Assembly (NCBI GenBank): GCA_022711465.1
Contig: JAKLEZ010000015.1
Location: 62,001 to 126,000 of the forward strand
DNA: 64,000 nt
Reading direction: 5' to 3'
Source of the DNA: Planctomycetota bacterium
GTDB taxonomy: Bacteria > Planctomycetota > Phycisphaerae > UBA1845 > PWPN01
The notes under the pieces are model-generated. The model did not search any database, had not been told where the DNA came from, and worked only from the letters and a program-made list of their open reading frames with translations. Both the position numbers and the translations under genes were made by a program. Shown here in pieces: positions 10,001 through 18,257 of this stretch (its first letter is position 1; every line of letters starts with the position of its first letter).

Positions 10001-10947
10001 AGATGAACCTGAACCGGCTGTGACTCGTCCGAGATCGAGGCCAGATCGGGCCAGCCGTCATTGTTGAGATCACCCGCGACCGTGGCCTTCGCGCCCGCAC
10101 TGACTTCGTACGCCGGATCAATGTGGCTCGGCGTGAAGGTCGGCACCGGATTGGGAGTCGCTGACCCGAGATCAACCAGTGGATTCTGGAGCCAGCGGAG
10201 ATTGAAACTCTTCGCCGTCGGAACGCTCAACACAATGTCCGCATCGCCGTCTCCGTCCAGGTCGCTCACCTTCACCTGCCCGAGCGGAGCCGCATCTGCC
10301 TCAATGACCGACGGCGTCCAGGCGGTCTGGTCGGTCACACTGGCCGCCCCGGGATTGCTGTACAGGTAAACGTTCGTCTTCTCGTCCTCGTTGGAGAGAA
10401 CCACAATGTCCGGCCCCGTCCAGCCGTCCAGATTGCCCACCGCCAGATCGGTCACACCTGTGTCATCGCTCGCAAAACTGAGGTTGTCCGGCGCCGGCTG
10501 TCCAGGAGTCGGAACCTGAGTCCAGTCGCCGGGAACCGTCGGGTCCGCTCCCTGAACAAGCATGACAATCGCACCCGACTTGGTCGCCCCTTCAGGCGGC
10601 ACAAAGCCGGTGTCATTCACCAGGACCACGATGTCCAGCTTGCCGTCACTGTTGAGGTCCGCCAACTCAATGTCATTGGCCCGCGACAGCGGAGCCCCCC
10701 CGGCAATGGTGTAGGTGTCAAACTTCATCGTGATCGGGTTGCGCACGTGAATCTGAACGGGCTGCGACTCGTTCGAGATGGAAGCCACGTCAGTCAGACC
10801 ATCGCCATTGATGTCCCCAAGAGCAACCGCGGTCGCCCCGGCAGTGGCCTCAAATAGCGGATCGACCAACTCCTTCACCCCGGGAACACAGGCAACGGCC
10901 GAGAACCCTAGCACCACACTGATGAGAAGACAGCATTTGGGTCGCAT
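7087..10947 (-). CDS. Lipoprotein of FG-GAP/VCBS repeats (1286 aa) with two kinds of super-repeat
   Basis: ATG 10947 with GAGGA upstream; signal peptide and lipobox FSAVAC. The whole protein consists of calcium-loop blades of the type GDINGDGLTD, DLNSDGKLDI and DLDGDGDADI, as in integrin-alpha-like FG-GAP/VCBS propellers. There are two higher-order repeats. The N-terminal two thirds hold three copies of a roughly 250-residue unit that starts near VDPLFEATAGA, IDPAYEVSAGA and LIDPLLEVTAGA. The C-terminal third holds three copies of a roughly 165-residue unit around IGQQQGGANLVAAGDIDADG. No enzyme domain is present. Likely a surface calcium-binding adhesion or recognition protein. Confidence 0.85.
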   Translation of the reverse strand: MRPKCCLLISVVLGFSAVACVPGVKELVDPLFEATAGATAVALGDINGDGLTDVASISNESQPVQIHVRNPITMKFDTYTIAGGAPLSRANDIELADLNSDGKLDIVVLVNDTGFVPPEGATKSGAIVMLVQGADPTVPGDWTQVPTPGQPAPDNLSFASDDTGVTDLAVGNLDGWTGPDIVVLSNEDEKTNVYLYSNPGAASVTDQTAWTPSVIEADAAPLGQVKVSDLDGDGDADIVLSVPTAKSFNLRWLQNPLVDLGSATPNPVPTFTPSHIDPAYEVSAGAKATVAGDLNNDGWPDLASISDESQPVQVHLRDPLTSTFETVTIAGGSLLAKPSVIRMADLNGDDKQDLIVLVQSTGSGGCGGPGTTDPADCTDNRGALVLLIQGADPSVPADWTQVPRTTGSPSATFILGAEATDVVVGDMDGANGPDIVVLSNENPGNELNAAYLFTNPGPAGAADQTAWTRTWIEHDLPALSKMDLADVDGDGDLDVVLGAPTAQSFNVRWLQNPLVQLDTGAPNPIPTFVPDLIDPLLEVTAGAKTTVLGDVNADGLLDIVSVSDESQPVQLHLRNALTGKFDTLSIAGGAPLAKSVDLGLGDFDMNGRMDIAVLVNDTSYTPPEAWKAQKVGALVLLLQGADPTDPNDWFQVDAADSNWRASPVEPPAAGTDMMLPGNTAGPLSLTVADFDQDGRSDIALTSNEPNDPGDPSIPRRFVKLFLNPGRLGQSSADPANWTRTSIYATTVDLNQVFSTDVDLDDDIDVVVTSPTAKSHNISWLQNTGNMAVWTEKMIAQQEGGADAIALGDINGDGSVDVAAASAADKLTQWFVNPGPTALAPGTAQVPWYVFNIGTLDEGDINQVRLVDLDNNGTLDCFVTASGVGYGFRRQTDIEHVWDAFPIFRSDPVATIGGASFADFDGDGKVDVVAPFNRDGLVDDRFVLYKSVAASLWYRRLIGQQQGGANLVAAGDIDADGNPDVAVASAADRLTQWFKNPGTAAVAFDAPQVPWQVYTIGALAAGTLNQIQLVDLDNNATLDGFVTASGLGYGFRRQANVQHAWDSFFITATDPVAVIGQTAFADFTRDGRIDFVAPLNADGLTSDRIVLYTSVTASLWQRRLIGQQQDGGDCIAVGDIDGDGSPDLLAASATYGAAQWLKNPGPLSLLPGSTQVPWTTYTIGQISDIDVDGAAGSGSINQAHLVDMDGDGRLDVFLTSDDEAKGGVAFMYTQLVDPRSTWLGSPLFTTDPAGQLGTAGFMDVDLNGFMDIIVPVNRAGLISDDVVLFVR

Positions 10948-11027
10948 GAATCGACGTCCTCAGCATTCGTGAACGGTGGTCCACACCTCGGCGCACACCG
11001 CGCCATCAAGGTGCTATAACTCCATCC

Positions 11028-11084
11028 GGACAATCCATCGGCATTGTCCAGGCCCTCCTTCCGTTAACTCTCCTACGTTATCGG
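11028..11084. promoter_or_regulatory. Two consecutive dyads upstream of the VCBS lipoprotein gene
   Basis: GGACAAT-N8-ATTGTCC (11028-11049) is a perfect 7-bp dyad. CCGTTAAC-N8-GTTATCGG (11061-11084) is a dyad matching at 7 of 8 positions. Both have an 8-base centre and lie 80-140 bases before the start at 10947, in a leader or promoter position. They could be operator half-sites or RNA hairpins. Confidence 0.3.
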
Positions 11085-11177
11085 AGGACCCGCCACGAAC
11101 CCGGTCCGGGACCGCTCCCCGCGGAACGAATCCTAACTCACCCGGCTCTGAATAATCCTTCGGAAGACGGTTTTGCG

Positions 11178-11492
11178 TCACCCCGCGACGAAGTCGCAGA
11201 CCCGCAGGTCGGCCCAAAGCTCTTTGTGCTTGGCCACAAACTCCATGTGGAAGGGATGGTCGGCATAAAGCCGATAGCCGGAAAGATCGTCAAAGTGAAC
11301 CACCAGCCCGACATGGTAGGCCGTGTCGTTCACCGGGCGGGTCATGCTCTCCTCCCGACACCCCGCCACCAACTGCCGCACCGATGGGATCTGAGTTAGC
11401 ATCGAACGGCAGTCGAACGCCAGCAGCTTGATCTGCTCGGGGGTCGCGCTCGGCTTGCACGTGAAAAAGACCGCGTGAACGAAGGTGGACAT
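11178..11492 (-). CDS. Dabb (stress-responsive A/B barrel) domain protein
   Basis: A 104-residue dimeric alpha/beta barrel protein. Family features are the N-terminal strand FVHAVFFTCKPSATPEQI, central YHVGLVVHFDDLSGYRLYADHPFHMEFVAKH and a short C-terminal strand. ATG 11492 has GGGAGG upstream and gives the usual family length; the frame continues to 11648 but without plausible start context. Dabb proteins have mostly unknown roles, some acting on small aromatic or polyketide-like molecules. It is divergent from the SMR-like gene, with a shared promoter region of about 100 bases. Confidence 0.82.
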   Translation of the reverse strand: MSTFVHAVFFTCKPSATPEQIKLLAFDCRSMLTQIPSVRQLVAGCREESMTRPVNDTAYHVGLVVHFDDLSGYRLYADHPFHMEFVAKHKELWADLRVCDFVAG

Positions 11493-11595
11493 CGCCTGGT
11501 CCTCCCGTCGAACAGCCACCTCTCGAGTGGTCCGTCCGTCAGGCTCTTTATACAATCCGGACCGGCTGGATACCATGCCACACGGAGCTGTAAGC

Positions 11596-11988
11596 ATGAA
11601 ATACTGGATTGCCCTGATCCTGGCCCTGACGTTGAACGCCACCGCCAACCTGATGATGAAATTCGGCGTCCAGCGGCACGACGAAGCCCGAGCTCACCTG
11701 GAACCCGGCCTCGTCCCCCTGACACGCTGCCTGCTGACCAACTGGGTCCTGGTCGCCGGACTCATCTGCTTCGCCGTCAACGTGGCCTTCTACACCTACT
11801 CCCTGTCTGGCCTGAAAATCAGTATCGCCTACCCGATCATGGTCAGCGGGGGCTTCGCCATCATCGCCATCGTCGCCTGGAAGTACCTGCACGAGACCTT
11901 GTCCTCCGGCCAATGGGCAGGTATCGCCCTGATTCTCGTGGGCGTGTTCCTCGTCGCCCGGGAGATGAACAACCCGGCCGGCGGCTGA
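11596..11988 (+). CDS. SMR/EamA-like small membrane transporter
   Basis: A 130-residue protein with four predicted membrane helices (WIALILALTLNATANLMM; NWVLVAGLICFAVNVAFY; IAYPIMVSGGFAIIAIVAW; WAGIALILVGVFLVA). The layout, the IAYPIMVSGG segment and the closing GIALILVGVF match the drug/metabolite transporter superfamily, SMR or ArnE/ArnF-like half-size members. These work as dimers to move small cations or lipid-linked sugars. ATG 11596 has GGAG upstream. No partner subunit lies nearby, so it may form homodimers. Substrate unknown. Confidence 0.75.
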   Translation: MKYWIALILALTLNATANLMMKFGVQRHDEARAHLEPGLVPLTRCLLTNWVLVAGLICFAVNVAFYTYSLSGLKISIAYPIMVSGGFAIIAIVAWKYLHETLSSGQWAGIALILVGVFLVAREMNNPAGG

Positions 11989-12081
11989 ACCCTGATTCCA
12001 AAAGAGGCCCCGGGAAGCAAGTGCTGTCCCAGGCTTCTGACTTTCAGAGTCTGCGGGCAGGTGCCCGAGTCCCGGTCTTGA

Positions 12082-15000
12082 CTACCCCGTCGCTCCCGCC
12101 CGGACCGGCCCCCTCGCGCCCGCCGTGGCCGCCCACTGCCGGACCAGGGCAAACAACGCGCCGGCCACGATCAAGACCATCAGCGTGTTCCTCAGCCAAC
12201 CCATGCTCACTACCGTGGCAATCAACAGGGCGGTCAAAGCACTCAGCAGGATCGTCGCCACCCACATGACCCGCGGGTGATACAGGATCGGGCTGGCGAT
12301 TATCACCGTGCTGTAAGTGCCCGTGAAAACGCCGAAGAGCATCGCGAAGCAGAAGCCGTGAATCCCGTCCCCTCCGAAGAAGTACATCGCTCCCACGCAG
12401 AGGAACACCGTGAACGACGTGATGATGGTCCGCGACAGCGTCTGGTTGACCGCATTGTTGATGATGCTCGGCGAAACGGTGCTCAGCCGTCCACGAATCT
12501 CGCGGATACGGTCGTAGATGACGATCGTGTCATTGATCGAGAAGCCCAGAATGGTCAGCAGGGCGGCAATGATGTTCAGATCAAACTTGAAGTCCCTAAG
12601 CAACAGCAGCCTGCCCAGCCAGGTGTCGTGAATGTGGTGGCAGATCATCAGCGCGGCGATGGTCGTGGCCACGTCGTGAAACAGGGAGATGATGCCGCCC
12701 AGACCGAAATCGACCGAGCCGAACCGAACCCACACGTAGATGGCGATCGCGATCAGCGATAGCACGATCGCGATGATCGCCTTCTGAACCGCCTCCTGGG
12801 CAACCTGCGGGGCAAACTGGGTCACGCGCTCCAGGGCCCGCGAGGAAGCCAGAGCCTCCCCCGCCAGCTTCAGCTCCTTGGCCGCAACCTGAGTCTTCCA
12901 GGACTCGTTGCCTTCACCCTCGATGTACGGTATGGCCGGGTCCGACACCAGAATGGCAATTCGCTTGCAGTTCACATCCTCGGCCGACGTTCCCGGAGGA
13001 GCCGGCTCGGAAATCAGCGGAATGACCTTGGCATCACGCCATCCGGCATCCTCAAAATCGGGCTGCAGACGCATGTTCCGGAGCCGCCGCTCCATCTCCC
13101 TGGGTGTGACCACCGGAGTGAGATCGTCGAACACGATGGCCACACCCCCCTTGAAGGCCGCGACCGATTCGGCCGAACCGCGAGCCAGATCCTCACCAAT
13201 CGCGTCCACCAGCGTGTTGTCCCCCATCTTGATCGGGAACACACCATCCGTAGCCTTCGCCTTCTCGGGAATCTTGGCCTGGATGGACTGGGTCACCTTC
13301 AGGACATCCTGCATGGCCGCCAGCAGGGATTCAGCCACCAGCGTCTTCTGCGTCTCGGTCACGATGATCTCATAGGCCTTCAGCGTCTCCTTCCCCGAAC
13401 CCTCCTCGACCAGCTGGACCCGCGCCCCGCGCATCAGATTGGCGGCCGCCGAAATGTACTCGGAGGCACTCCGAACCTTGACCTGGGCCGAGGCCGCGTC
13501 GGTGACGAGCCCCTGGATCTTCTCCGCATTGAACTGGATGAGGTAGCCGTTCTCGGCCGGCCGGATGCCGCCGCGGACGATGAACTCCTCCAGCGTGGGC
13601 AGCAGCAACGCCTCCATCTGGGCCTGAGTGAAACGCTCGCCGGTCGTGATCAGGTACTGGTCCGCACCCTGCGTCGAGGCCGTCACGCTCGCCTCCGCAA
13701 CCTGCTTGGCCGCATGCCGCAGCCAACCAACGGCCGTCGCCGGCGTGTCATCCCGCTCGTTGGTCACATACGCCTTCACCTTCTCGTCACCCTCAACCGC
13801 AAAATCGGCACTACGCTCAGGTTTGATCTGAACCTGTACCCCCGTACCGCCCAGGAACTCGATGTCCAGGTACTGGCTCTTGTCGATGGTGAACAGCAAA
13901 GTGAATCCCAGGACGATGAAGATGCCCGAGCACGGCCACAGATACTTGACCATGCTCATCCAGTCGATGCTGGTCAGGTTCATCAGCTTGAGCATCGGCA
14001 GTCGATTGGCCTTGTAGTACCCGGTCACGCGATACGCGAACCGGAACGCGTAGAGGCTGCCCAGAAGAAGCAACGAGGTTAGGAAAAGAACGAGCAGCAG
14101 GCCGCCTAGGCCCCACCAGCCGGATTCGGCTCGAACCTTGGGATCGGTGTTCAGCAGATAGCCAAGCCCCATGCAGATCGCGCCGGCGGCCACCAGAATG
14201 CCCGTCGCAATCCAGGCCTTACGCGTCTCTTCCACGCCCGGCTCGGGCGCAGTCATGAAGTGGTAGTACCGGCGGGTAACGAACAACGCGGTAAACAAGC
14301 TGATCGTCAGACCGATGCCCAGGGTCAGACCAAAACCCTTGATCTCCTCACTGCCCAGCGAGCCCAGGATCACCGCCGTCAGAATCGTGGTCACGTTCGA
14401 GTCGAGAATCGCGCTGAAGGCCTTCTCATAGCCGAGCTTGACCGCCATCCGGGCCGACACCCCTCGACTCAACTCCTCACGCATACGCTCGTAGATGAGC
14501 ACGTTCGCGTCCACGGCCATGCCCAAGGTCAACACCATGCCCGCAATGCCCGGCAGCGTGAACGTCGCTTGCAGGAAGGACATGACGCCGAGAGTGATCA
14601 CCAGGTTCATCAGCAGGGCAATGTCCGCGATCACCCCGTTGAACGTGTAGTAGGTGGCCATGAACAGGATCACCAGGACGGTGGCCAGGATGGCCGAGTA
14701 AACGCCCTTGGCGTGATTCGTCGCCCCCAGTGACGGCCCCACACTCTTCTGCTGAAGAGGCGTCTCCTTGAGACGAGCCGGAAGCACACCCGCGTCCAGG
14801 GTGTTCACCAGGTATTGGACTTCCTGGATGGAGAAGTTGCCGCTGATCTGCCCGTTGGTGCTGATCTCGCTGCGGATCGTGGCCGCCGAAATCGCCGTGT
14901 TGTCCAGGAAAATGCACAGCGGCCGCTGGAGGTTCTCGCGGGTCAACTTGGAAAACCGGTTGCCGCCACGCGTATCCAGCTCGAAATTCACCGCCGGCCG

Positions 15001-16173
15001 GCCTTGCGGGTCGCGCCCAGGATAGGCCCCGCGAAGCGACCAGTCGTTGGTGCCCTCGTTCAGCAGACCCATGTCCGCCGTGGCGTGAGTCAACACGTAC
15101 TTGACGCCCAGGTACTCCTCGACAATGTAAGCCCCGGGCGAGGTAATGCTGTTCTCCTCCGGCTTCGAAACCTCAAACCAGCGGAAGTTGTCGCCTTCCC
15201 GCGGCCGCGGCCCGTACTTCTTCAGCTGGTCAACGTACTTGTTGATGTCCTCCTTGTAGGCGGCATTGTTGCAGTCCGTCCGGCCCGGATTGCTCCGGTC
15301 ACGCTCCGCAAGAATCCGAAACTCGAGCTTGCCCGCGCCACGAAGCAGCCGCATGAGATCCGACGGATCGTCCAGCGAGCCCTTCTGGCCAGCCCATTCG
15401 TCATACCCGACGATCAGGGCGTCAATCTGGGCGGCCAGGCCCGCGTGCTGCTCCTTGATCGTCTTCAGCCGATCCGCACGCACCTCGCTCTTCTTGTCCA
15501 GCTCCAGCACGTCCATGAGCACCCGGATGTCCAGGTTGGTCTTGAGTATCTCCTCGATGGCCTTCCGACGGTCAACAAACGCCTGGTCCGCGTCCTTGGC
15601 CAGAACGGCACTGGTCGGCCGCGTGGCAACCGGCTGGCTGGTGGCCTCGGCCGGCTGAGTGCCCGCCGCCGCAGTGGACAACTGCACGTACTTGTCATGA
15701 ATCTCGGCCAACTTGCTGAACAACGCCTTCCGCGCCGGCACACCCTTCACCAGGGCATCAAACTCCACCTCACGCCGGTCGGCCGGCAGGGTCATCGCGG
15801 CCCGAATCTGGGCCTCCGTGATGCTCGTGGCAACCAGAGCCTGCTTCGCGCCGTCAAACGCCTCCCGCTTCACCGACTCGGTCTTCGGCATCTGAATCTC
15901 AATCCGGTTCCAGCCGATCGAACGCCAGACCAGATTCCGGCTGTTCTGCGGGTCAACCCGCTGCCTCAGAATCGAGGTGACCTTCTCCGCCAGACCACTC
16001 CTCTGACTGGAGTCCAGCCCGCTGTCGTCAACCTCGAACAGCAGACTGTGCCCGCCGCCCAGGTCGATCCCCGGCTTCAGCTTCGTCTTGTCCAAAGGCC
16101 AGATCTGCCAGACACTCAGGCCAACCAGAACAACAATCAGTCCCAACTTCGACCATAGATTCTTATCGCCCAT
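12082..16173 (-). CDS. secDF: SecD-SecF fusion, protein translocase subunit
   Basis: A 1363-residue single chain joining SecD and SecF, the RND-type proton-driven subunits that help SecYEG release exported proteins. The SecD half starts with one helix and the D1 motif LKPGIDLGGGHSLLFEV, continues with a large periplasmic domain, and has the helix-4 motif GMAVDANVLIYERMREEL. The SecF half has FLGGTGVQVQIK and the matching LGFSINDTIVIYDRIREIRG. A short linker with an extra helical pair (around GILVAAGAICMGLGYLL) joins the halves. The periplasmic loops are longer than in typical SecD or SecF. ATG 16173 has GAGGAA upstream. Fused secDF occurs in several phyla, including planctomycetes. Confidence 0.95.
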   Translation of the reverse strand: MGDKNLWSKLGLIVVLVGLSVWQIWPLDKTKLKPGIDLGGGHSLLFEVDDSGLDSSQRSGLAEKVTSILRQRVDPQNSRNLVWRSIGWNRIEIQMPKTESVKREAFDGAKQALVATSITEAQIRAAMTLPADRREVEFDALVKGVPARKALFSKLAEIHDKYVQLSTAAAGTQPAEATSQPVATRPTSAVLAKDADQAFVDRRKAIEEILKTNLDIRVLMDVLELDKKSEVRADRLKTIKEQHAGLAAQIDALIVGYDEWAGQKGSLDDPSDLMRLLRGAGKLEFRILAERDRSNPGRTDCNNAAYKEDINKYVDQLKKYGPRPREGDNFRWFEVSKPEENSITSPGAYIVEEYLGVKYVLTHATADMGLLNEGTNDWSLRGAYPGRDPQGRPAVNFELDTRGGNRFSKLTRENLQRPLCIFLDNTAISAATIRSEISTNGQISGNFSIQEVQYLVNTLDAGVLPARLKETPLQQKSVGPSLGATNHAKGVYSAILATVLVILFMATYYTFNGVIADIALLMNLVITLGVMSFLQATFTLPGIAGMVLTLGMAVDANVLIYERMREELSRGVSARMAVKLGYEKAFSAILDSNVTTILTAVILGSLGSEEIKGFGLTLGIGLTISLFTALFVTRRYYHFMTAPEPGVEETRKAWIATGILVAAGAICMGLGYLLNTDPKVRAESGWWGLGGLLLVLFLTSLLLLGSLYAFRFAYRVTGYYKANRLPMLKLMNLTSIDWMSMVKYLWPCSGIFIVLGFTLLFTIDKSQYLDIEFLGGTGVQVQIKPERSADFAVEGDEKVKAYVTNERDDTPATAVGWLRHAAKQVAEASVTASTQGADQYLITTGERFTQAQMEALLLPTLEEFIVRGGIRPAENGYLIQFNAEKIQGLVTDAASAQVKVRSASEYISAAANLMRGARVQLVEEGSGKETLKAYEIIVTETQKTLVAESLLAAMQDVLKVTQSIQAKIPEKAKATDGVFPIKMGDNTLVDAIGEDLARGSAESVAAFKGGVAIVFDDLTPVVTPREMERRLRNMRLQPDFEDAGWRDAKVIPLISEPAPPGTSAEDVNCKRIAILVSDPAIPYIEGEGNESWKTQVAAKELKLAGEALASSRALERVTQFAPQVAQEAVQKAIIAIVLSLIAIAIYVWVRFGSVDFGLGGIISLFHDVATTIAALMICHHIHDTWLGRLLLLRDFKFDLNIIAALLTILGFSINDTIVIYDRIREIRGRLSTVSPSIINNAVNQTLSRTIITSFTVFLCVGAMYFFGGDGIHGFCFAMLFGVFTGTYSTVIIASPILYHPRVMWVATILLSALTALLIATVVSMGWLRNTLMVLIVAGALFALVRQWAATAGARGPVRAGATG

Positions 16174-16299
16174 GTCTGTTCCTCAGCGGAAAGTGAGTTC
16201 GTCTCTCTGACGGAAACGCCGATTCATCCACATGCGTGAAGGGTCAAGCGGCCGGAGCCCGAACCGCGAGACGGCACCGGACACGACCGAACGGTTCGG

Positions 16300-16746
16300 T
16301 TAGCAGAAGACAGGCGGGGCGTGCGCATATCGGCAGGCCATCCACCCGTGCTGAGACGGGTCGCTCGCGCCGCGGATCTCGGTCCTCGACCGCCAGCAGC
16401 CGACCCGGGTGTCGCCGTCCAGAATGCCGCTGCCCGTCGAAGAGCACACCATGGGCAACCGGGGTGCAGGATCAACCGAGGCCCGCGCCAAACTGCCATC
16501 CCACACGTCAAAGGTCGCACTGACCCACACCGCTCGCGGCTGCGACCCCGGCACCCCCGCCCCCTCCCGCCCCGGACACGCCGGGCGGTCAGACACCGGG
16601 CAATCGTCCGACCCGCCAATATCCCCCGCCAAGGCAGGGTGCGAGCCGGCCGGCAGCGTCGCCGCCGTCAAAGTCAACCAGATCAGCGCCGCAATCCAAG
16701 TCACCCACTTCGACTCCCGGGTCATGCCACCCACCCAGGCGGCCAT
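16300..16746 (-). CDS. Small secreted Cys-containing hypothetical protein
   Basis: About 148 residues from ATG 16746 (GGGAG upstream); ATG 16725 is an alternative. The N-terminus reads as a signal peptide (KWVTWIAALIWLTLTAATLPAG, cleavage near HPALAG). The mature part has six or seven cysteines, ends in PPVFC and matches no family I know. Codon third positions are mostly G or C in this frame, which supports coding against several overlapping frames on both strands. It lies upstream of secDF on the same strand, separated by about 125 bases. Confidence 0.5.
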   Translation of the reverse strand: MAAWVGGMTRESKWVTWIAALIWLTLTAATLPAGSHPALAGDIGGSDDCPVSDRPACPGREGAGVPGSQPRAVWVSATFDVWDGSLARASVDPAPRLPMVCSSTGSGILDGDTRVGCWRSRTEIRGASDPSQHGWMACRYAHAPPVFC

Positions 16747-16950
16747 GACCGTCTCCCAACCCGCAAGCACGCTGCTCGCTTCGCAAACCCACACTATACC
16801 CGAAGACAATCACCCCGATCAAACCACGCCCCCCACCCCGCCTCAGCCGCCCGTGTTCATCGGCCGTTCACCCCACCAGCCGTGATCCCTAGACCCCAAA
16901 ACACATGCCAAAGTCGCCTTGGCCACTCCCATCGGGTATGCTCTTGAATC

Positions 16951-16992
16951 ATGCCCCAACCGACGCTCACCGACCGAAAGGCAGATCCCTGA
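16951..16992 (+). promoter_or_regulatory. Possible leaderless 13-codon upstream ORF coupled to the Memo gene
   Basis: TATGCT at 16937-16942 is followed 8 bases later by ATG 16951, which opens a 13-codon frame (MPQPTLTDRKADP) whose TGA overlaps the ATG of the Memo gene (TGATG at 16990-16994). If transcription starts at the -10-like element, the short ORF would be translated first and could couple or gate the downstream gene. I see no clear -35. Confidence 0.3.
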
Positions 16993-18227
16993 TGCCGCTC
17001 TCCAAACCCTACCCCCGCCTCAGGCCCGTCGAGGTCTTCCCCGGTGAACACGAAGGCCAGAAGGTCCTCATCGTCCATGACCCCGCCGGTTTGGCCGTCA
17101 GTCCGATAACCGTGTCACCCGCCGGACTCTTCATCTTCTCGCTCCTGGACGGCAAGAACGGCCCCGATGAAATCCAGGCGGCTTTCCGTCAGCAGTTCGG
17201 CGCTACCCTACCCTTCAACCAGCTGGAGAACCTCGTCGCACAACTCGACCAGGCCCGCTACCTCGACAGCGTCTCCTTCCTCAACCATGTCCAGAAACTC
17301 CACGCCGAGTACCACGCAGCCCCAGCCCGGCGATCGGCCGAGAGTCAAACCGAACCCGGCGAGGAACACCAGCCCACCGCCGACATGCTGGAACGCCTCT
17401 TCCGGGTGAACGAACCCGCACCACCCCACCAGGCGAGCGGCCGAATCGCCGGCCTGGTCGCTCCCCATCTCGACTACCCCCGCGGCCAACGCTGCTACGC
17501 CGATGCCTACAGCCTGCTCCGCCAGGGCTGCCCCGCCAGGCGGTTCGTGATTCTCGGCACCAACCACTTCGGCCAGGCCACCTCCGTGGTCGCCACCGGC
17601 AAGGACTTCGTCACTTCACTCGGAACAACCTCGACCGATCGGGCCTTCATCCACCGGCTCAGCGAACGATGCCACACCGACTTGTGCGAGTACGAGTTCG
17701 ATCATCAGCGCGAGCATTCGGTCGAGCTGCAGCTCATGCTGCTCCAGTACGTTCTCGGGGCAGGTCATTTCCAGATCGTGCCCGTGCTGTGCCACGATCC
17801 GTGCGGCCCGTCAGGCACCGGACCGTATGACGGCAACGGCGTCGACCTCCGCGTGTTCGCCGAAGCCCTCCGCGATCTGGTCCAGGAGGACCCCGACCAG
17901 ACGATCATTGTCGCCGGCGCCGACCTCAGCCACGTGGGCACGCGGTTCGGCGACCAGCGGGATCTGGACGACGAGTTCCGCAAGGAGGTCGAGTTGAAGG
18001 ATCGGGCGGCACTGGAGGCCTTCGTGTCGGGCGATGCCGGGCAATTCCTTGAGGTCATCCGGAGCCACGACAACAGCACGCGGATCTGCAGCTCCGGCTG
18101 CCTGTTCGCCCTGATGACCGCCCTCCCTCGCGCCCGGGCCGAGGTGCTCCGCTACGACCAGGCCTCCGACCGGCCCAGCGGCACATGCGTGACATGCGCG
18201 TCGATTGTACTTCGGGAACACCGATAG
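16992..18227 (+). CDS. Memo-family protein (AmmeMemoRadiSam protein B type) with PqqD/RRE-like N-terminal domain
   Basis: A 411-residue protein. Residues 1-100 contain SPAGLFIFSLLDGKNGPDEI and a following helix and strand that resemble PqqD-type winged helices (RiPP recognition elements). From about 150 onward it is a Memo domain: LVAPHLDYPRG, LGTNHFG, QREHSVELQLMLLQ, GADLSHVG and a Cys-containing SSGCLFALMTAL. These are the positions where Memo proteins hold metal-binding His and Cys. The start at 16992 is chosen from AAAGG upstream. lpxK follows 30 bases later. Memo biochemistry in bacteria is unsettled. The RRE-like assignment is inference from pattern only. Confidence 0.82.
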   Translation: MPLSKPYPRLRPVEVFPGEHEGQKVLIVHDPAGLAVSPITVSPAGLFIFSLLDGKNGPDEIQAAFRQQFGATLPFNQLENLVAQLDQARYLDSVSFLNHVQKLHAEYHAAPARRSAESQTEPGEEHQPTADMLERLFRVNEPAPPHQASGRIAGLVAPHLDYPRGQRCYADAYSLLRQGCPARRFVILGTNHFGQATSVVATGKDFVTSLGTTSTDRAFIHRLSERCHTDLCEYEFDHQREHSVELQLMLLQYVLGAGHFQIVPVLCHDPCGPSGTGPYDGNGVDLRVFAEALRDLVQEDPDQTIIVAGADLSHVGTRFGDQRDLDDEFRKEVELKDRAALEAFVSGDAGQFLEVIRSHDNSTRICSSGCLFALMTALPRARAEVLRYDQASDRPSGTCVTCASIVLREHR

Positions 18228-18257
18228 AACGTCCGACTTGCAGAGGAATGGCCCCGC

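Noticed and set aside
14815..16158. 447-residue plus-strand open frame
   Set aside because: Antisense to the SecD half of secDF, whose motifs are unambiguous.
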